From Planctomycetales bacterium (GTDB taxonomy: Bacteria > Planctomycetota > Planctomycetia > Planctomycetales > Planctomycetaceae), in assembly GCA_026400835.1 (NCBI GenBank), contig JAPLOA010000100.1, positions 62,001-126,000 on the forward strand: a stretch of 64,000 bases of DNA, given 5' to 3'. Made by a program: the position numbers and the translations under genes. Position 1 is the first letter of the stretch, and each line of letters starts with the position of its first letter. Shown here one piece after another: positions 45,687 through 56,000 of the stretch. The notes below the pieces were generated by a model. It searched no databases and was not told the DNA's origin. It saw only the letters and a program-made list of their open reading frames with translations.

Positions 45687-46733
45687 TCAGATGGCGACTT
45701 CAGCTTCCGGAACCAGTTTGATCTCGATGTTGGAGCCCTTCAGATACTTGTCGAAGAAGTTCTGCATCAGCAACACAATCTGAGGCTTGCCAAAACCTCC
45801 GCCGCCATGCCCTGAACCGGGCAGCGTCTGCAGCCAGACGGGGACACCTTTGGCCTTCAATGCCGCAGCCAGCTCTTCGCTCTGAGCATACGGAACCAGC
45901 GTGTCATGAGTTCCATGCAGAATCAAGGTAGGCGGGTTATCTTCGCTGATATAAGTGACCGGGCTGACAGCATCAGTCCTGGCTTTGTCTTCGTTCAATG
46001 CGACTCCGATCAGGGATGAATAAGGATCACCGGGAGTATTAAATTTGAAGATGTTTCGCACGTTCTTGTCGTTCTCGGCCTGCTCTATCACCGTGGCGAA
46101 GTTTGTCGGCCCAAAGATATCGATAACGCACTGCACACGGTCTGATTGATCATCGTTGCCGCCAATTTTTGAAAACGCGTTTTTTCCACCAGCCGTTGCG
46201 ACAATCGCGGAAAGGTGTCCGCCGGCGGAGCCGCCAACAACCCCAACATGCTCCGTATCGATGTTGTAAGTTTTCGCGTTGGCTCGCAGCCAGCGAATTG
46301 CCGCCTGACAATCCTGAATCTGAGCCGGGAAGAGAGCTTTCTGACTGAAACGATATTCAATGCTCGCAACGACATAGCCTTTAGCAGCCATGTTTGCCAC
46401 TGGACAAGGAAACTTGCTGCCGCCCTGCCAGCCACCACCATGAATGTGGACGACGAGCGGAAGTGGTTTTTCAGTAGCTTTCTCTGGCAGGTAAATGTCC
46501 AACCGCTGAGCTTCATCGCCGTTGGGGATATAGGAGATGTCTCGTTCCAGCTTTACGCCAGCAGGCAGCTTCACTTCGGCCTGACCAGCCGCAGAAGCTT
46601 TGGTGGCAGACTTTGGTTTACTTTTTTCATCGGCGTTTGTTGAGGACAGCAAGACGAGCGAAGCAAACAGAGCCACAGCATTGCCTGAAACGAATAACCG
46701 ATGACAAATGCAGGCTTTGTTGCGAAAAGGCAT
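45687..46733 (-). CDS. Secreted alpha/beta-hydrolase (esterase, BD-FAE/acetyl-esterase type)
   Basis: 348 residues from the ATG at 46733, chosen because GGAG stands eight bases upstream and a signal peptide (RLFVSGNAVALFASLVLLSS) begins close behind it; an ATG 57 bases earlier lacks this. The oxyanion-hole motif is HIHGGGWQGGSK, the nucleophile elbow is GVVGGSAGGHLSAIVA (GxSxG), the acid is in LILHGTHDTLVPYAQS, and the histidine is in LPGSGHGGGGF. The catalytic triad is complete. The HGGGW type resembles carbohydrate or feruloyl esterases that remove acyl groups from polysaccharides. It lies next to the beta-helix and glycosidase-like genes, which fits that use. Confidence 0.88.
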   Translation of the reverse strand: MPFRNKACICHRLFVSGNAVALFASLVLLSSTNADEKSKPKSATKASAAGQAEVKLPAGVKLERDISYIPNGDEAQRLDIYLPEKATEKPLPLVVHIHGGGWQGGSKFPCPVANMAAKGYVVASIEYRFSQKALFPAQIQDCQAAIRWLRANAKTYNIDTEHVGVVGGSAGGHLSAIVATAGGKNAFSKIGGNDDQSDRVQCVIDIFGPTNFATVIEQAENDKNVRNIFKFNTPGDPYSSLIGVALNEDKARTDAVSPVTYISEDNPPTLILHGTHDTLVPYAQSEELAAALKAKGVPVWLQTLPGSGHGGGGFGKPQIVLLMQNFFDKYLKGSNIEIKLVPEAEVAI

Positions 46734-46948
46734 TTCAATTCTCCAGAGTTTCAACAGGACTGAGAGTATTCCAGCTGCAGGCGGCATCATGATGCAGGAT
46801 CATCAGTCTGATGCTGCTGAGCAAGTCTCGCACTGCAGCGACATCGAAAACTCTTTCGTTTTGTTTTCGTCAGCGGCACGCACTCCGTTCTGTCACGACT
46901 CTGCTACACTCAGAGGTCAATCCTGCTTTCTACCTTAGGACGACCTGA

Positions 46949-47629
46949 ATGACGAAGTACCGCGTTGGAGTGGACGAGTTTGAAGAGCTGACTGAACTTG
47001 AGCAAAGCTGGATGCCGAAGGACTACGTGTCCATTCTGACATTGCTCGATATTGCCGACGCCGCGAAGATGGATATTGGCGAGTTGCGAGACATGTCTCT
47101 CTTCGCATTGCAGGACCTGAATCCTCCTGACGCAGCAGCTGTGTTGTTGAAGTACAAGGTGGGGAAAAAACTCAGCGGGGGGCAGATCAGGAACTACAGC
47201 ATTGACAGCCAGCACGAACGTCTCTGGGAGCAGTCTGCGGACCTTTCGCTGCATCAGGACATGTTTGCTGTCGCCAGTATGCTGAACTCCGTCAATTCCA
47301 TGGCGTTTCCTGTTCCGGATGCTCTGCGAGTCACTTTCAGTATTCAATGCGACGATGCATCAAAGTTGGCATTGTTCAATAACGAAATGGATCGCGCGAT
47401 TCTGGTACGGATGATCTCGGCGGGAATGAATGAGTCTGCCATTTTGAATCGACTGTTTGGTGATCAGATCACCACTGGAATAGTCGCGGATGCCGACTCG
47501 ATTATCTGGCAGATTGCCGTTGAGCAACCGGATCCGGCGCAGTTGCAGATTCGAATCACCAGCTCCGCCTATTGGTTGAGGGCACTTCGCGAGACTGAGT
47601 CATTTGAATGGGATTCAGGGACTGATTGA
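46949..47629 (+). CDS. Hypothetical soluble protein
   Basis: 226 residues, not recognised. There is no signal peptide or membrane segment. The first half is helical and acidic (ELTELEQSWMPKDYVSILTL; IADAAKMDIGELRDMSLFAL; PDAAAVLLKYKVGKK); the second half has strands (DALRVTFSIQCDDAS; IIWQIAVEQPDPAQLQIRIT). AGGA lies eight bases before the ATG. The nearest same-direction gene, a DUF1501 gene, begins 174 bp downstream. I cannot suggest a function. Confidence 0.6.
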   Translation: MTKYRVGVDEFEELTELEQSWMPKDYVSILTLLDIADAAKMDIGELRDMSLFALQDLNPPDAAAVLLKYKVGKKLSGGQIRNYSIDSQHERLWEQSADLSLHQDMFAVASMLNSVNSMAFPVPDALRVTFSIQCDDASKLALFNNEMDRAILVRMISAGMNESAILNRLFGDQITTGIVADADSIIWQIAVEQPDPAQLQIRITSSAYWLRALRETESFEWDSGTD

Positions 47630-47803
47630 TACTTGTCTGACGGCGAAGGAATGCGGCGCCGTTGATTCGACACATTGTTTGATCCGCCCAAAAATCCGAA
47701 TTTGCAGAGGTCGAGGGCGAGAGATTTCTTTACACTATCGGAAGTGTCTGCGTCGAAAAAGACGGATTTGCTTGTGCGGGAAATGTGATCGAGGAGCGGG
47801 TGA

Positions 47804-49276
47804 ATGTCAGCTATGAATCCTCAACAATCGAACCCGCAGCATTCGGGTATGAAACGTCGAACAATGCTTCAGGCAGGTTCGGTGGGGCTGCTGGGGCTTG
47901 GCATGAATCACGTGCAGGCCTTGCGCGCGTCGGACGTTGTTTCTCAACCGGGCACTGGTCGCACGGCCAAGTCTGTAATCTTTGTTTTTCTCTCCGGCGG
48001 ACTCACACAGCACGACAGCTTCGACCCCAAGCCCGACGCGCCGGCTGATATTCGAGGTGAGTTTTCCGCCATCGCGACTCAGACGCCGGGAGTCTTCGTC
48101 ACAGAACATCTGCCGATGCTGGCCGCTCGCAGTCAGAACTGGAGCTTAATCCGTTCACTGACAACTCCGCACAATGAACATTCTCAGGGGCATACGTGCA
48201 TCCTGACCGGCCGAACGCCGATGCCTCCGAATTATAGTCCGGTCAAACCGCAGTCGACCGACTGGCCTTCCATCGCGTCCATTGTGGGTGATGCTGTCCC
48301 AAAGCGAATCAACAACTTGCCACCGGCCGTCGTGCTTCCTGAGCGACTCATTCATAACACCGGGAGAACTCTGCCAGGTCAGTTTGGTGGCCTGATGGGA
48401 AGTCAGCGTGATCCATGGTTTATCGAAGCATCACCGTACAATCCGAAATCCTACGGTGCGTATCCGGACTATGAATTTCATTTTGTCCGTGGGCGAGAAC
48501 GCAGCAAAGATCTGAAGTTTCAATCGCCCAATCTGAGTCTCCCGGAAGGACTCAGCCGAAGTCGTCTCTCTGATCGCGACAGTCTGCGGTCGATGCTGGA
48601 TTTGCAGCGACGTGATCTTGAACAGGCGGCGACGATCGAATCATTTGATCGTCATCGACAGTCGGCCATTTCGCTACTCACGGATGCTGGTGTTCAGCAA
48701 GCCTTTGATGTTCACAATGCTGACTCTGAGACACAGGATCGCTACGGTCGAAATGCGTTCGGGTGGTCATTGCTGATGGCTCGACAACTGGTTCAGGCCG
48801 GAGTCAATCTGGTTCAGGTGAACCTGGGGAATAATGAAGCGTGGGATACTCACGACAATAATTTTCCGTTGCTGCGAGATTGTTTGTTGCCGCCAACGGA
48901 CAGAGGCATGTCGGCCCTGCTCGATGATTTGCAGTCGCTCGGAATGCTGGAAGACACACTCGTTGTTATGGTTGGCGAAATGGGCCGTACGCCCAAAGTG
49001 AATGCTCAGAATCGTAGTCCTGGAGCCAAAGCGGGACGCGATCATTGGGGAGCTGTGCAAACGGTTTTCATCGCTGGCGGCGGGACTCGCGGTGGCACCG
49101 TGATCGGAGCTTCTGATCAAAACGGCGCCTATCCCGCATTCGATGCCCAGCAGCCGGAGAATCTGGCCGCCACCATTTATTCCGCCCTGGGAATTCCCGG
49201 AACTGCGGTCTGGAAGGACGAACTCAACCGTCCTCACAACATCTATCACGGCGATCCGATCGCCGGGCTGTTTTGA
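47804..49276 (+). CDS. DUF1501 protein, Tat-exported (stand-alone copy)
   Basis: 490 residues. A twin-arginine signal KRRTMLQAGSVGLLGLGMNH follows an unusual 13-residue N-terminal extension (ATG at 47804 with GAGGAG upstream; a later ATG at the KRRT segment is possible). The DUF1501 landmarks are IFVFLSGGLTQHDSFDPKPD, IRSLTTPHNEHSQGHTCIL, TGRTPMPPN, QVNLGNNEAWDTHDNN, MVGEMGRTPKVN, GRDHWGAVQTVFIAGGG and IYSALGIPG. The normal GEFGRTP reads GEMGRTP here. No DUF1549/DUF1553 partner is adjacent. It faces the YhcH gene tail to tail across a large foldback repeat. Confidence 0.92.
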   Translation: MSAMNPQQSNPQHSGMKRRTMLQAGSVGLLGLGMNHVQALRASDVVSQPGTGRTAKSVIFVFLSGGLTQHDSFDPKPDAPADIRGEFSAIATQTPGVFVTEHLPMLAARSQNWSLIRSLTTPHNEHSQGHTCILTGRTPMPPNYSPVKPQSTDWPSIASIVGDAVPKRINNLPPAVVLPERLIHNTGRTLPGQFGGLMGSQRDPWFIEASPYNPKSYGAYPDYEFHFVRGRERSKDLKFQSPNLSLPEGLSRSRLSDRDSLRSMLDLQRRDLEQAATIESFDRHRQSAISLLTDAGVQQAFDVHNADSETQDRYGRNAFGWSLLMARQLVQAGVNLVQVNLGNNEAWDTHDNNFPLLRDCLLPPTDRGMSALLDDLQSLGMLEDTLVVMVGEMGRTPKVNAQNRSPGAKAGRDHWGAVQTVFIAGGGTRGGTVIGASDQNGAYPAFDAQQPENLAATIYSALGIPGTAVWKDELNRPHNIYHGDPIAGLF

Positions 49277-49293
49277 TCCGGCGTTGCATCTGC

Positions 49294-49622
49294 TTAGGAA
49301 CAGTCCCGAAATAACATCCTGTTTCTACTGCAGCTAAAAATCACAACCCGAAACATCATTGAGGGATTTCTCTGCAAGGCACCGATCCCTCGCTCACGCG
49401 TTTTGAAGTTGCGTGTTTGCAGCTATCCCAACCCGCTGCGTCAGCGAGGGATTGTGCTTTTGCGTTTTACGCAGTGTTTAGGGAAATCCCTCGCTGACGC
49501 GTCGGGTTGTGATAATCCCCTGTGTTTTTGTCCGCTTGATCTACCGCAATCCGGAAACTCGCAACTTCAAAACTTACGCGTTGGGTTGTGATTTAGGGAA
49601 CTTACTTCGGGACTGGTCCTTA
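49294..49622. mobile_element. Foldback/MITE-like element filling a convergent gap
   Basis: Terminal inverted repeats 49294-49314 and 49602-49622 match at 18 of 21 positions. Inside, further inverted pairs nest: AAATCACAACCC (49338-49349) with 49583-49594, TTTTGAAGTTGCG (49401-49413) with 49560-49572, and the core 49430-49453 with 49484-49508. No coding frame and no clear target-site duplication. The core recurs at 44218-44288. Confidence 0.7.
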
Positions 49623-49649
49623 GTGCTTGCAAGTAGCTCCGATGCAGTC

Positions 49650-50105
49650 TCAATCGACAGCAACCTTCACCACAATCTTTCGCACAGCCGACGGTTGATC
49701 GTTAACGGCGACCCCGGGGATGTGTCCATCCTGCGGAAAGAAGATCGCAAAGCTTCCTGCCGGCACAGTCAGGAAATCGCCGGGGCCGTCGAACAAGGCA
49801 TAGTCGGCATCAGCGTCGTAGGGTTTCTTGACCGTGAGCGTGTCCACTTTCGACCATCCCATCTGCTCAACGCCGGCCGCGACGAACTGCACATCAATGT
49901 ACTTGCGATGCGCTTCCCACACACCTTCCGCTTTTGGCTTGGTCGTGTTGTCCTGAACCAGTGCGAAAATCTGATCGCCGTCGATAGGCGTTTTTCCGAG
50001 CGGCAAACGGGTGCCATCATGCTCCTGAAGATATTGCAGTGCCTTCGCAATACGCTCCCCGAGACCGTAATACATCTTTGCGTTTGTCAGGGAGTCAGTG
50101 ACCAT
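49650..50105 (-). CDS. YhcH/YjgK/YiaL family protein
   Basis: 151 residues, the usual family length, one cupin-like domain. Landmarks are GKTPIDGDQIFALVQDNTTK, EAHRKYIDVQFVAAGVEQMG (the conserved E-x-H-xxxxD-hQ metal site) and YDADADYALFDGPGD, then FAIFFPQDGHIPGVAV with the conserved histidine and V(R)KIVVKV at the end. Members are linked to sialic acid and other sugar catabolism (relatives of the EbgC and NanQ/YhcH anomerases). It probably acts in the cytosol on a free sugar acid. A sialidase-type gene lies in the same region, at 62533. ATG start with AGGA ten bases upstream. Confidence 0.9.
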   Translation of the reverse strand: MVTDSLTNAKMYYGLGERIAKALQYLQEHDGTRLPLGKTPIDGDQIFALVQDNTTKPKAEGVWEAHRKYIDVQFVAAGVEQMGWSKVDTLTVKKPYDADADYALFDGPGDFLTVPAGSFAIFFPQDGHIPGVAVNDQPSAVRKIVVKVAVD

Positions 50106-50272
50106 GAATCGTTGTTCCTGCGGCGTTAAGGTTGGCTGAAGTTGGTGAGCAGAGTATGAAACGGGCTCAGGAAAGTCAGCGGAGATTGTCGTATTTTCCG
50201 CAACGTGCGAATCGACGTCGAGTGTCCGCGGGATGCGATCAACATGAACATTGCCTAAGACGTAGCTTGGCT

Positions 50273-51610
50273 CTAAACCAATTCCCGAATCGGCTCATGC
50301 GTCTCCGTGAGATACATCGGGCGGCCCGTGAGATCGGGAATCGTTGTGTTTCCGAGATCAATCCCCAGATTGTGATACAACGTGGCGAACACTTCGGGAT
50401 ATCCGATCGGCCGCGAAATGGCCTCTTCGCCCAATCGATTCGTTTCGCCGATCACCTGACCTGCTCTCATTCCACCACCAGCCATCATGGCAAAGGTAAC
50501 CTTCGGCCAGTGATCTCGGCCAGCGTCTTTGTTGATGACCGGAGTACGGCTGAATTCGCCCCAGACAACGACCGACACATCTTTGTCCAGTCCTCGTTCA
50601 TGGAGATCGCTCACCAGTGCAGCAAGGCCCTGATCGAGCAACGGAATCACCTTTCGTCCATTGGCGAAGTTTGCCCCATGCCAGTCAAAATCCGCAAAAG
50701 CAACGGTCACACATCGAGCCCCCGCTTCGACGAGTCGACGTGCGGCCAGGAACTTGGACATATGTGCCTGATAGCCCTTTGACGAATACGGCAGACAGTT
50801 CGGATCATCCTGACCATATCGTGCGCGAACCTGTGGGTCTTCTCGAGTCAGGTCCAGAGCCTCCACAAGTCGACTGGAACTCAGAATCCCCAGGGCCTGC
50901 TGAGCAAAGCTACTGTCCAGCAGTCCTGCTCTCTGGTCAGCTTCGCGCCGGAACCGATCCAGTCCCGCGAGCAATGATCCACGATCGGTCAGTCGCGTGG
51001 TGTCGATCCCGTTGAGCACCATGTTCTGCAGCGCATCGCCTGATGGTTTGAATGGCGTGTGCGCCATTCCCAGAAACCCGGCGCCGGGCAGATTGTACGG
51101 CTGATGTTCCATCGCCATCGACAGATCAATGGCAGGCGGTACTGCGGGATCCACTGAGCCGCGCAAACGAGATAACACGGAACCAATCTCGGGCCAGCCG
51201 CCCAGAGGTTGCGAACGAAACATGCGACCTGTCACGCACTGAAACGAAGAGTGACGTTCTTCGGCACCAACCAGCGAACGAATGATAGAGAATTTGTCCA
51301 TCATCGACGCCACTCGCGGCATCAGTTCAGAAATCTGAATGCCCGGAACGTTGGTCGAGATCGGCTGAAACTCACCACGAATCTCCGACGGAGCGCCCGG
51401 CTTCAGATCAACCATATCCAGATGCGGAGGACCGCCAGTGAGATAGATCATGATCACCGACTTATGCGACGAACGTACCCCGGCGCGATCTTCCGCCTGC
51501 AGCAACTGAGGCAGGGATAATCCCCCAAGAGCCAGCGAACCGACCGTCAGAAAATCCCGACGAGGTCTCTTGTTACACAGTTGCACTGATCGTCCTGTCA
51601 TCGTGAGCAT
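50273..51610 (-). CDS. DUF1501 protein, Tat-exported (stand-alone copy)
   Basis: 445 residues. The twin-arginine signal RPRRDFLTVGSLALGGLSLP opens the protein. Family landmarks: IYLTGGPPHLDMVDLKPG, IRSLVGAEERHSSFQCVTGR, FLGMAHTPFKPSG, CVTVAFADFDWHGANFANG, VWGEFSRTPVINKDAGRDHWPK, FAMMAGGGMRAGQVIGETN and TLYHNLGIDLGN. GEFSRTP replaces the more common GEFGRTP. Like the other stand-alone copies it lacks a DUF1549/DUF1553 partner. The YhcH gene follows on the same strand after 167 bp. The role is unknown; the alkaline-phosphatase-like fold suggests hydrolysis of a sulfate, phosphate or related ester outside the cytoplasm. Confidence 0.92.
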   Translation of the reverse strand: MLTMTGRSVQLCNKRPRRDFLTVGSLALGGLSLPQLLQAEDRAGVRSSHKSVIMIYLTGGPPHLDMVDLKPGAPSEIRGEFQPISTNVPGIQISELMPRVASMMDKFSIIRSLVGAEERHSSFQCVTGRMFRSQPLGGWPEIGSVLSRLRGSVDPAVPPAIDLSMAMEHQPYNLPGAGFLGMAHTPFKPSGDALQNMVLNGIDTTRLTDRGSLLAGLDRFRREADQRAGLLDSSFAQQALGILSSSRLVEALDLTREDPQVRARYGQDDPNCLPYSSKGYQAHMSKFLAARRLVEAGARCVTVAFADFDWHGANFANGRKVIPLLDQGLAALVSDLHERGLDKDVSVVVWGEFSRTPVINKDAGRDHWPKVTFAMMAGGGMRAGQVIGETNRLGEEAISRPIGYPEVFATLYHNLGIDLGNTTIPDLTGRPMYLTETHEPIRELV

Positions 51611-51937
51611 TGCGTTATCGCTCCGCTGAAGTATGGCTTCTCAACCAGACGGCTGCCCGGCGAGATCGCCCTACTTTAGTCTCCGAACCCGGCAAGTGTC
51701 GACTTCTGGTCTGGAAAAGTCGCATACTTTACACCAGAGTGCCGCTTGCCAAGAGTTCAGCCTGAACACACAGATCGCAGGATCTGACTCAGAGGTAACC
51801 AGCCGCGTGGCGGAGCGAGAATCGTTTGGAAGCTTGAGTGCAGTGTGATTTCCGGATTCATGGCACGGCCGTTTGTCGAACTGTGCCTGACGCAGGGATC
51901 GCAGAAATCTTTCGGCCCTCCTCTTATGGGTCGCTCT
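51611..51937. other. 327-bp gap between the DUF1501 and regulator genes
   Basis: Located upstream of the DUF1501 gene and downstream of the broken regulator. I see no gene, repeat or clear terminator. Confidence 0.35.
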
Positions 51938-52909
51938 TTAGGTTGCGTTTCTCCTTGCAGCAGTGTTTGTCATCACCCCCGGCAGAGTCTCTCGAAAGTC
52001 CGCTGGTTGTTGGCCGACGATGCGTTTGAAGGCCGCGTAGAACCGATTCGGAGAATTAAAGCCGCACGCACTGGCGATGTCTCGAATCTTCATTTGACTG
52101 GAGGTGAGAAGATGCTGAGCGTGCCAGATGCGGTGCATCGTAAGATACTCCAACACAGTCAGACCACACGACTGTCGGAACAATCGCATCGCAGAACTGG
52201 TGTGCATTCCCGCCGCTGCGGCGACCTGGGTGACGTCAATATCGCGAGTGTAGTTGCCGGCAATGAAGACGGTCATCCTTTCAAACTTGCCAAGATGCGT
52301 AGTCAGTCCGCTCGCACTCATGGACAGACCGGTGGGCGGTTGACGCAGTGCCAATCGCAGCAACCTCGCTTCGGCTTCCAGCAGGATCATGCGGTGCGCA
52401 TCGGCATCGCCCGACACGAAAGCGCTGTGCCAGCGGTGCATCATGGCCAGGTCAGAGCAGCCCGATTCGCTCTCTGTTTCAACGAGCATCTCCCCGCCGA
52501 GGAGTCTGCTGACGAGCGACTCGGGCAACCGCCAGTTCAGCAACCATGCCAGCGGAATCTTGAGGGAATAGTGAATTCTGCCAGGTTCGAAATCAACACT
52601 TTGGTGGGGAATTGCAGCCCAGCGGACGCACAGCTCACCGGCATGATTGCGTATCCGCCGACTACCAAACAGATAATCAATCTATCTGATTTCCAGAACC
52701 GTGATTTCAATTTCGTCGTGACGGTGAGCCCTTGCCATGCGGTTTGTCGGTGCATTACTCACATGGAATCCCAGCGAAACGAAATCCACATCACTGAAGG
52801 CTATAGGCAAATTTCCATCATCTGGATCACTCGTTTGACGAAGCGGGCCGACGGCTGCGAACAGATGATACGTGTTGATCAGATCGCAGCATGTTACAAA
52901 ATGGAGCAA
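51938..52909 (-). pseudogene. AraC-family regulator interrupted by one in-frame TAG
   Basis: Read through, the frame gives about 323 residues, normal for this family. The N-terminal cupin part is visible before the stop (RMARAHRHDEIEITVLEIR) and continues after it in the same frame (IDYLFGSRRIRNHAGELCV, then RWAAIPHQSVDFEPGRIHYS). The only interruption is the TAG whose complement CTA is at 52682-52684. The C-terminal double helix-turn-helix is intact: DIDVTQVAAAAGMHTSSAMR, RLFRQSCGLTVLEYL, and IRDIASACGFNSPNRFYAAF followed by KRIVGQQPADFRE. A shortened product could start from a later codon and keep the DNA-binding part. The start codon is uncertain. It is divergent from the four-gene operon at 53040 and was probably its regulator. 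Confidence 0.8.
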
Positions 52910-53039
52910 AATCGCGTATATAACGCCATTTCATTGCGGGAATATCATGGTAGACTCGCGGGCTGAAATCAAACCTCCCCTCCGATCCCACCCCGACTCT
53001 CGCGATTTCGAACCCGCCGTTACTGAGGTCTCTTTTCCC

Positions 53040-56000
53040 ATGCAGATCTCCCTTCAAAACCTCTTATGGACGAACCTGCTGTTGTCTCTTTTCGTTTGCG
53101 CTGAGATTACTGCAGCCAGAGCTGACGATCCTGGAAAAACAATCACATCGTCGTTGCGCGAAGAGTTCCTGATGGGAGCTGAGCGGGCGAACCCGAACAC
53201 AGATCGTGACGGGCATCCCGTCTGGCACTTCCTCCGGACCACACGCTCTGAGGGACCAACCGAATCGCGGCAGTGGCACCGTGACGGTCGATATGTGCCA
53301 CTGGCTGATTCAGGGGACAAGCTGTTTGGCTCTCCACTGAATGGTTGGATCTTTCGCGGGCAGGAATCACTCGCCCCGGCGATCGGCAAGCTCACTGCTG
53401 AATACGACATCGGGCTTAAGTTCGTGCCGGGCGACATTCTGATCGCGCCCGGGCCGGATCACGCCACCGTCGTCGGCTGGCGGAGTCCGGTCGGCGGCAA
53501 GCTGGAGATACAAGGATCGTTCGAGCACGGACAGTCGTGCTGCGGCGACAACTCAAAGATCCGTTGGTATGTGGAACGCGGAACGGCACCTGAAGAGTCA
53601 AATGGCTTTACTCCGACGTTGCTGGCTTCCGGAGAATCGGACTTCGGAACTCCGACACAGCTCGGTGTGTTTCATATTCGCGATCAGGTCGTGCAACCGA
53701 ACGACTACGTCTACTTCATCGTCGATGCGTCCACCGATGGAACTGCAACACCTCATCACGGAGACGCGACACGTTTGGAAGTGACGCTGACCGTGCGGGG
53801 TGCGATCGTGCCACCACCTCCGTCGTTTGAGACAGACATTCTCCCGCTGCTTGCATCAAAGTGCCAGGACTGCCATGGCGAAGATTTACGGGAAGCGAAA
53901 CTCGATCTGCGGACGCTTTCTGAAATCCTGCGCGGTGGTGAAAACGGCCCGGCTGTTGTTCGAGGGCAGCCTCATGATAGTTTACTGATTGATTTGGTGA
54001 CCACGGGACAGATGCCACCTGGAGAAGATGGCAAACTCAGCACAGACGAAATCGCACTGCTGCAACGCTGGGTCAAAGCGGGGGCTCCGGCCGAAGAACA
54101 GGTTGTTTCGCTGCCACCACATGCTCAGGTCACGGATGCTGACCGCAACTTCTGGGCGTTTCAGCCGCCTCGCAAATCCATAGAGCCGCCAGCAAGTAAT
54201 GAGGCCCGAGTTCGAACACCAATCGACAGGTTCCTGCTGGCACGGCTGGAAGAGAAAGGGCTGAGCTTTTCGCCCGATGCGGACAAAGTCGTGCTCCTCC
54301 GGCGGGCGTATCTGGATTTGATCGGGTTGCCCCCGGAACCAGCGGCAGTCGATGCGTTCCTCAAGGACGAGCGATCGAATGCTTATGAACTGTTGATTGA
54401 CGAGTTGCTGAAATCCCCGCATTACGGCGAACGATGGGGGCGGCATTGGCTCGATGCGGCGGGCTATGTTGATGGCAAGCTCGACAACGACCTCGGGACG
54501 ATCTACCCCAACAACGGCATCTGGCGGTATCGCGATTACGTCATTCAGGCGTTCAACGATGATATGCCGTTCGATCAGTTCCTCACTGAGCAGATTGCGG
54601 GAGATGAACTGGTCGACTGGCGGAAGGTTGAGTCCTTTGACGCACGGACAGTCTCGCTGCTGACCGCAACCGGTTTTCTGCGCAACGTCGACGATCACAC
54701 AGACTTCGATCAGTATGGGATCGAAAAACGGTACGAAGTCGTTAATGAAACGCTCGACATGTTTTCGACCGCGGTCCTTGGGCTGACGTTCGAGTGCTGC
54801 CGCTGCCACAACCATAAATACGATCCACTCCCGCAGCGCGATTATTACCGGCTGATGGCCTGCTTCGAACCGGCCTTGAATCCGCATGCCTGGAAGAAGC
54901 CGAAGGATCGCTATCTGACCGATGTCTCGCTCCGGGAGCGGGCCGCCATCGATCAGCAGAATTCGGAGATTGATCAGCAGGTCGCGGAACTAACGAAAAC
55001 GGAGACTTCTCTGCGGCAGCAGGTTCGGCAGCGCGTGTTCGAATCGCGATTGAACGCGCTGCCTGAAGAGATTCGCACAGACGTCAGGCAGGCGGTCGAA
55101 CTGGCGGCGGACAAGCGGGGCGAAGCTCAGAAGGTGCTCGCGGCGAATCACGAAGCGGGGCTGAAGATCGGCGACGCCGACGTCGAGGCCGCGCTGACTG
55201 ATGACGAAAAGGTAACGCTCAAGTCGACAGCCGAACAACGTGCGGCGTTGTCGGCACAAAAGAAGAGTTACGGTGTGATTCAAGCACTCTGGGATGTTGG
55301 TCCGCCGCCGGTATCGCATGTTCATCGTCGCGGCAACGTCAAGGCCCACGGCGTGCTTGTACAACCTGGGTTCCCTGAGATCCTGCAAGCAGTCGCCACT
55401 TCGGCGAACGCCACGGTTGAGAGCACTCAGGGTGAGACAAGCGGTCGCCGTCTGGCGCTGGCCCGCTGGTTGACTCAGCCCAACCATCCGCTCACCGCGC
55501 GGGTCTTCGTCAACCGCCTCTGGCATCATCACTTTGGCCGCGGAATCGTCGAAACATTGGGAAACTTTGGCCACTCGGGGAGTTTGCCATCGCATCCGGA
55601 GCTGCTGGATTGGCTCGCTGTCGACTTCATTGAGCACGGCTGGAGCGTTAAGCGGCTGCATCGACAAATCATGTTGTCGACCGCGTACCAGCAGTCGTCG
55701 CGTCGTCCCGGCTTTAACTCATTTGAGTCTGACCGTCAGGAAGCGGAACAGCAGACAGCGGAACAGCAGACAGCGAAGCGTGCTGAGCAAATCGATCCGG
55801 AGAATCGGCTGCTGTGGCGGATGAACATGCGGCGTCTTGAATCCGAAGTCATGCGAGATTCCATCCTGTCCGTTTCCGGCACCCTGGACCGAACTGCGGG
55901 GGGGCCTCCGGTCGAGATCACGAACCCGGCCGATGGTCTGTCCGAGGCTAAGCCTGCGCCGACGCCGACCAGTCCGAACCGGCGGAGTGTGTACCTCTTC

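Noticed and set aside
47161-47200. LSGGQ string in the hypothetical protein at 46949, as in ABC ATPase signatures
   Set aside because: No Walker A or Walker B motif is present in this 226-residue protein, so the match is by chance.
51845-52966. Open frame of 373 codons on the plus strand across the broken AraC gene
   Set aside because: It is tempting because the minus-strand gene is interrupted, but the cupin and helix-turn-helix motifs are clear on the minus strand and the plus translation has no recognisable domain.
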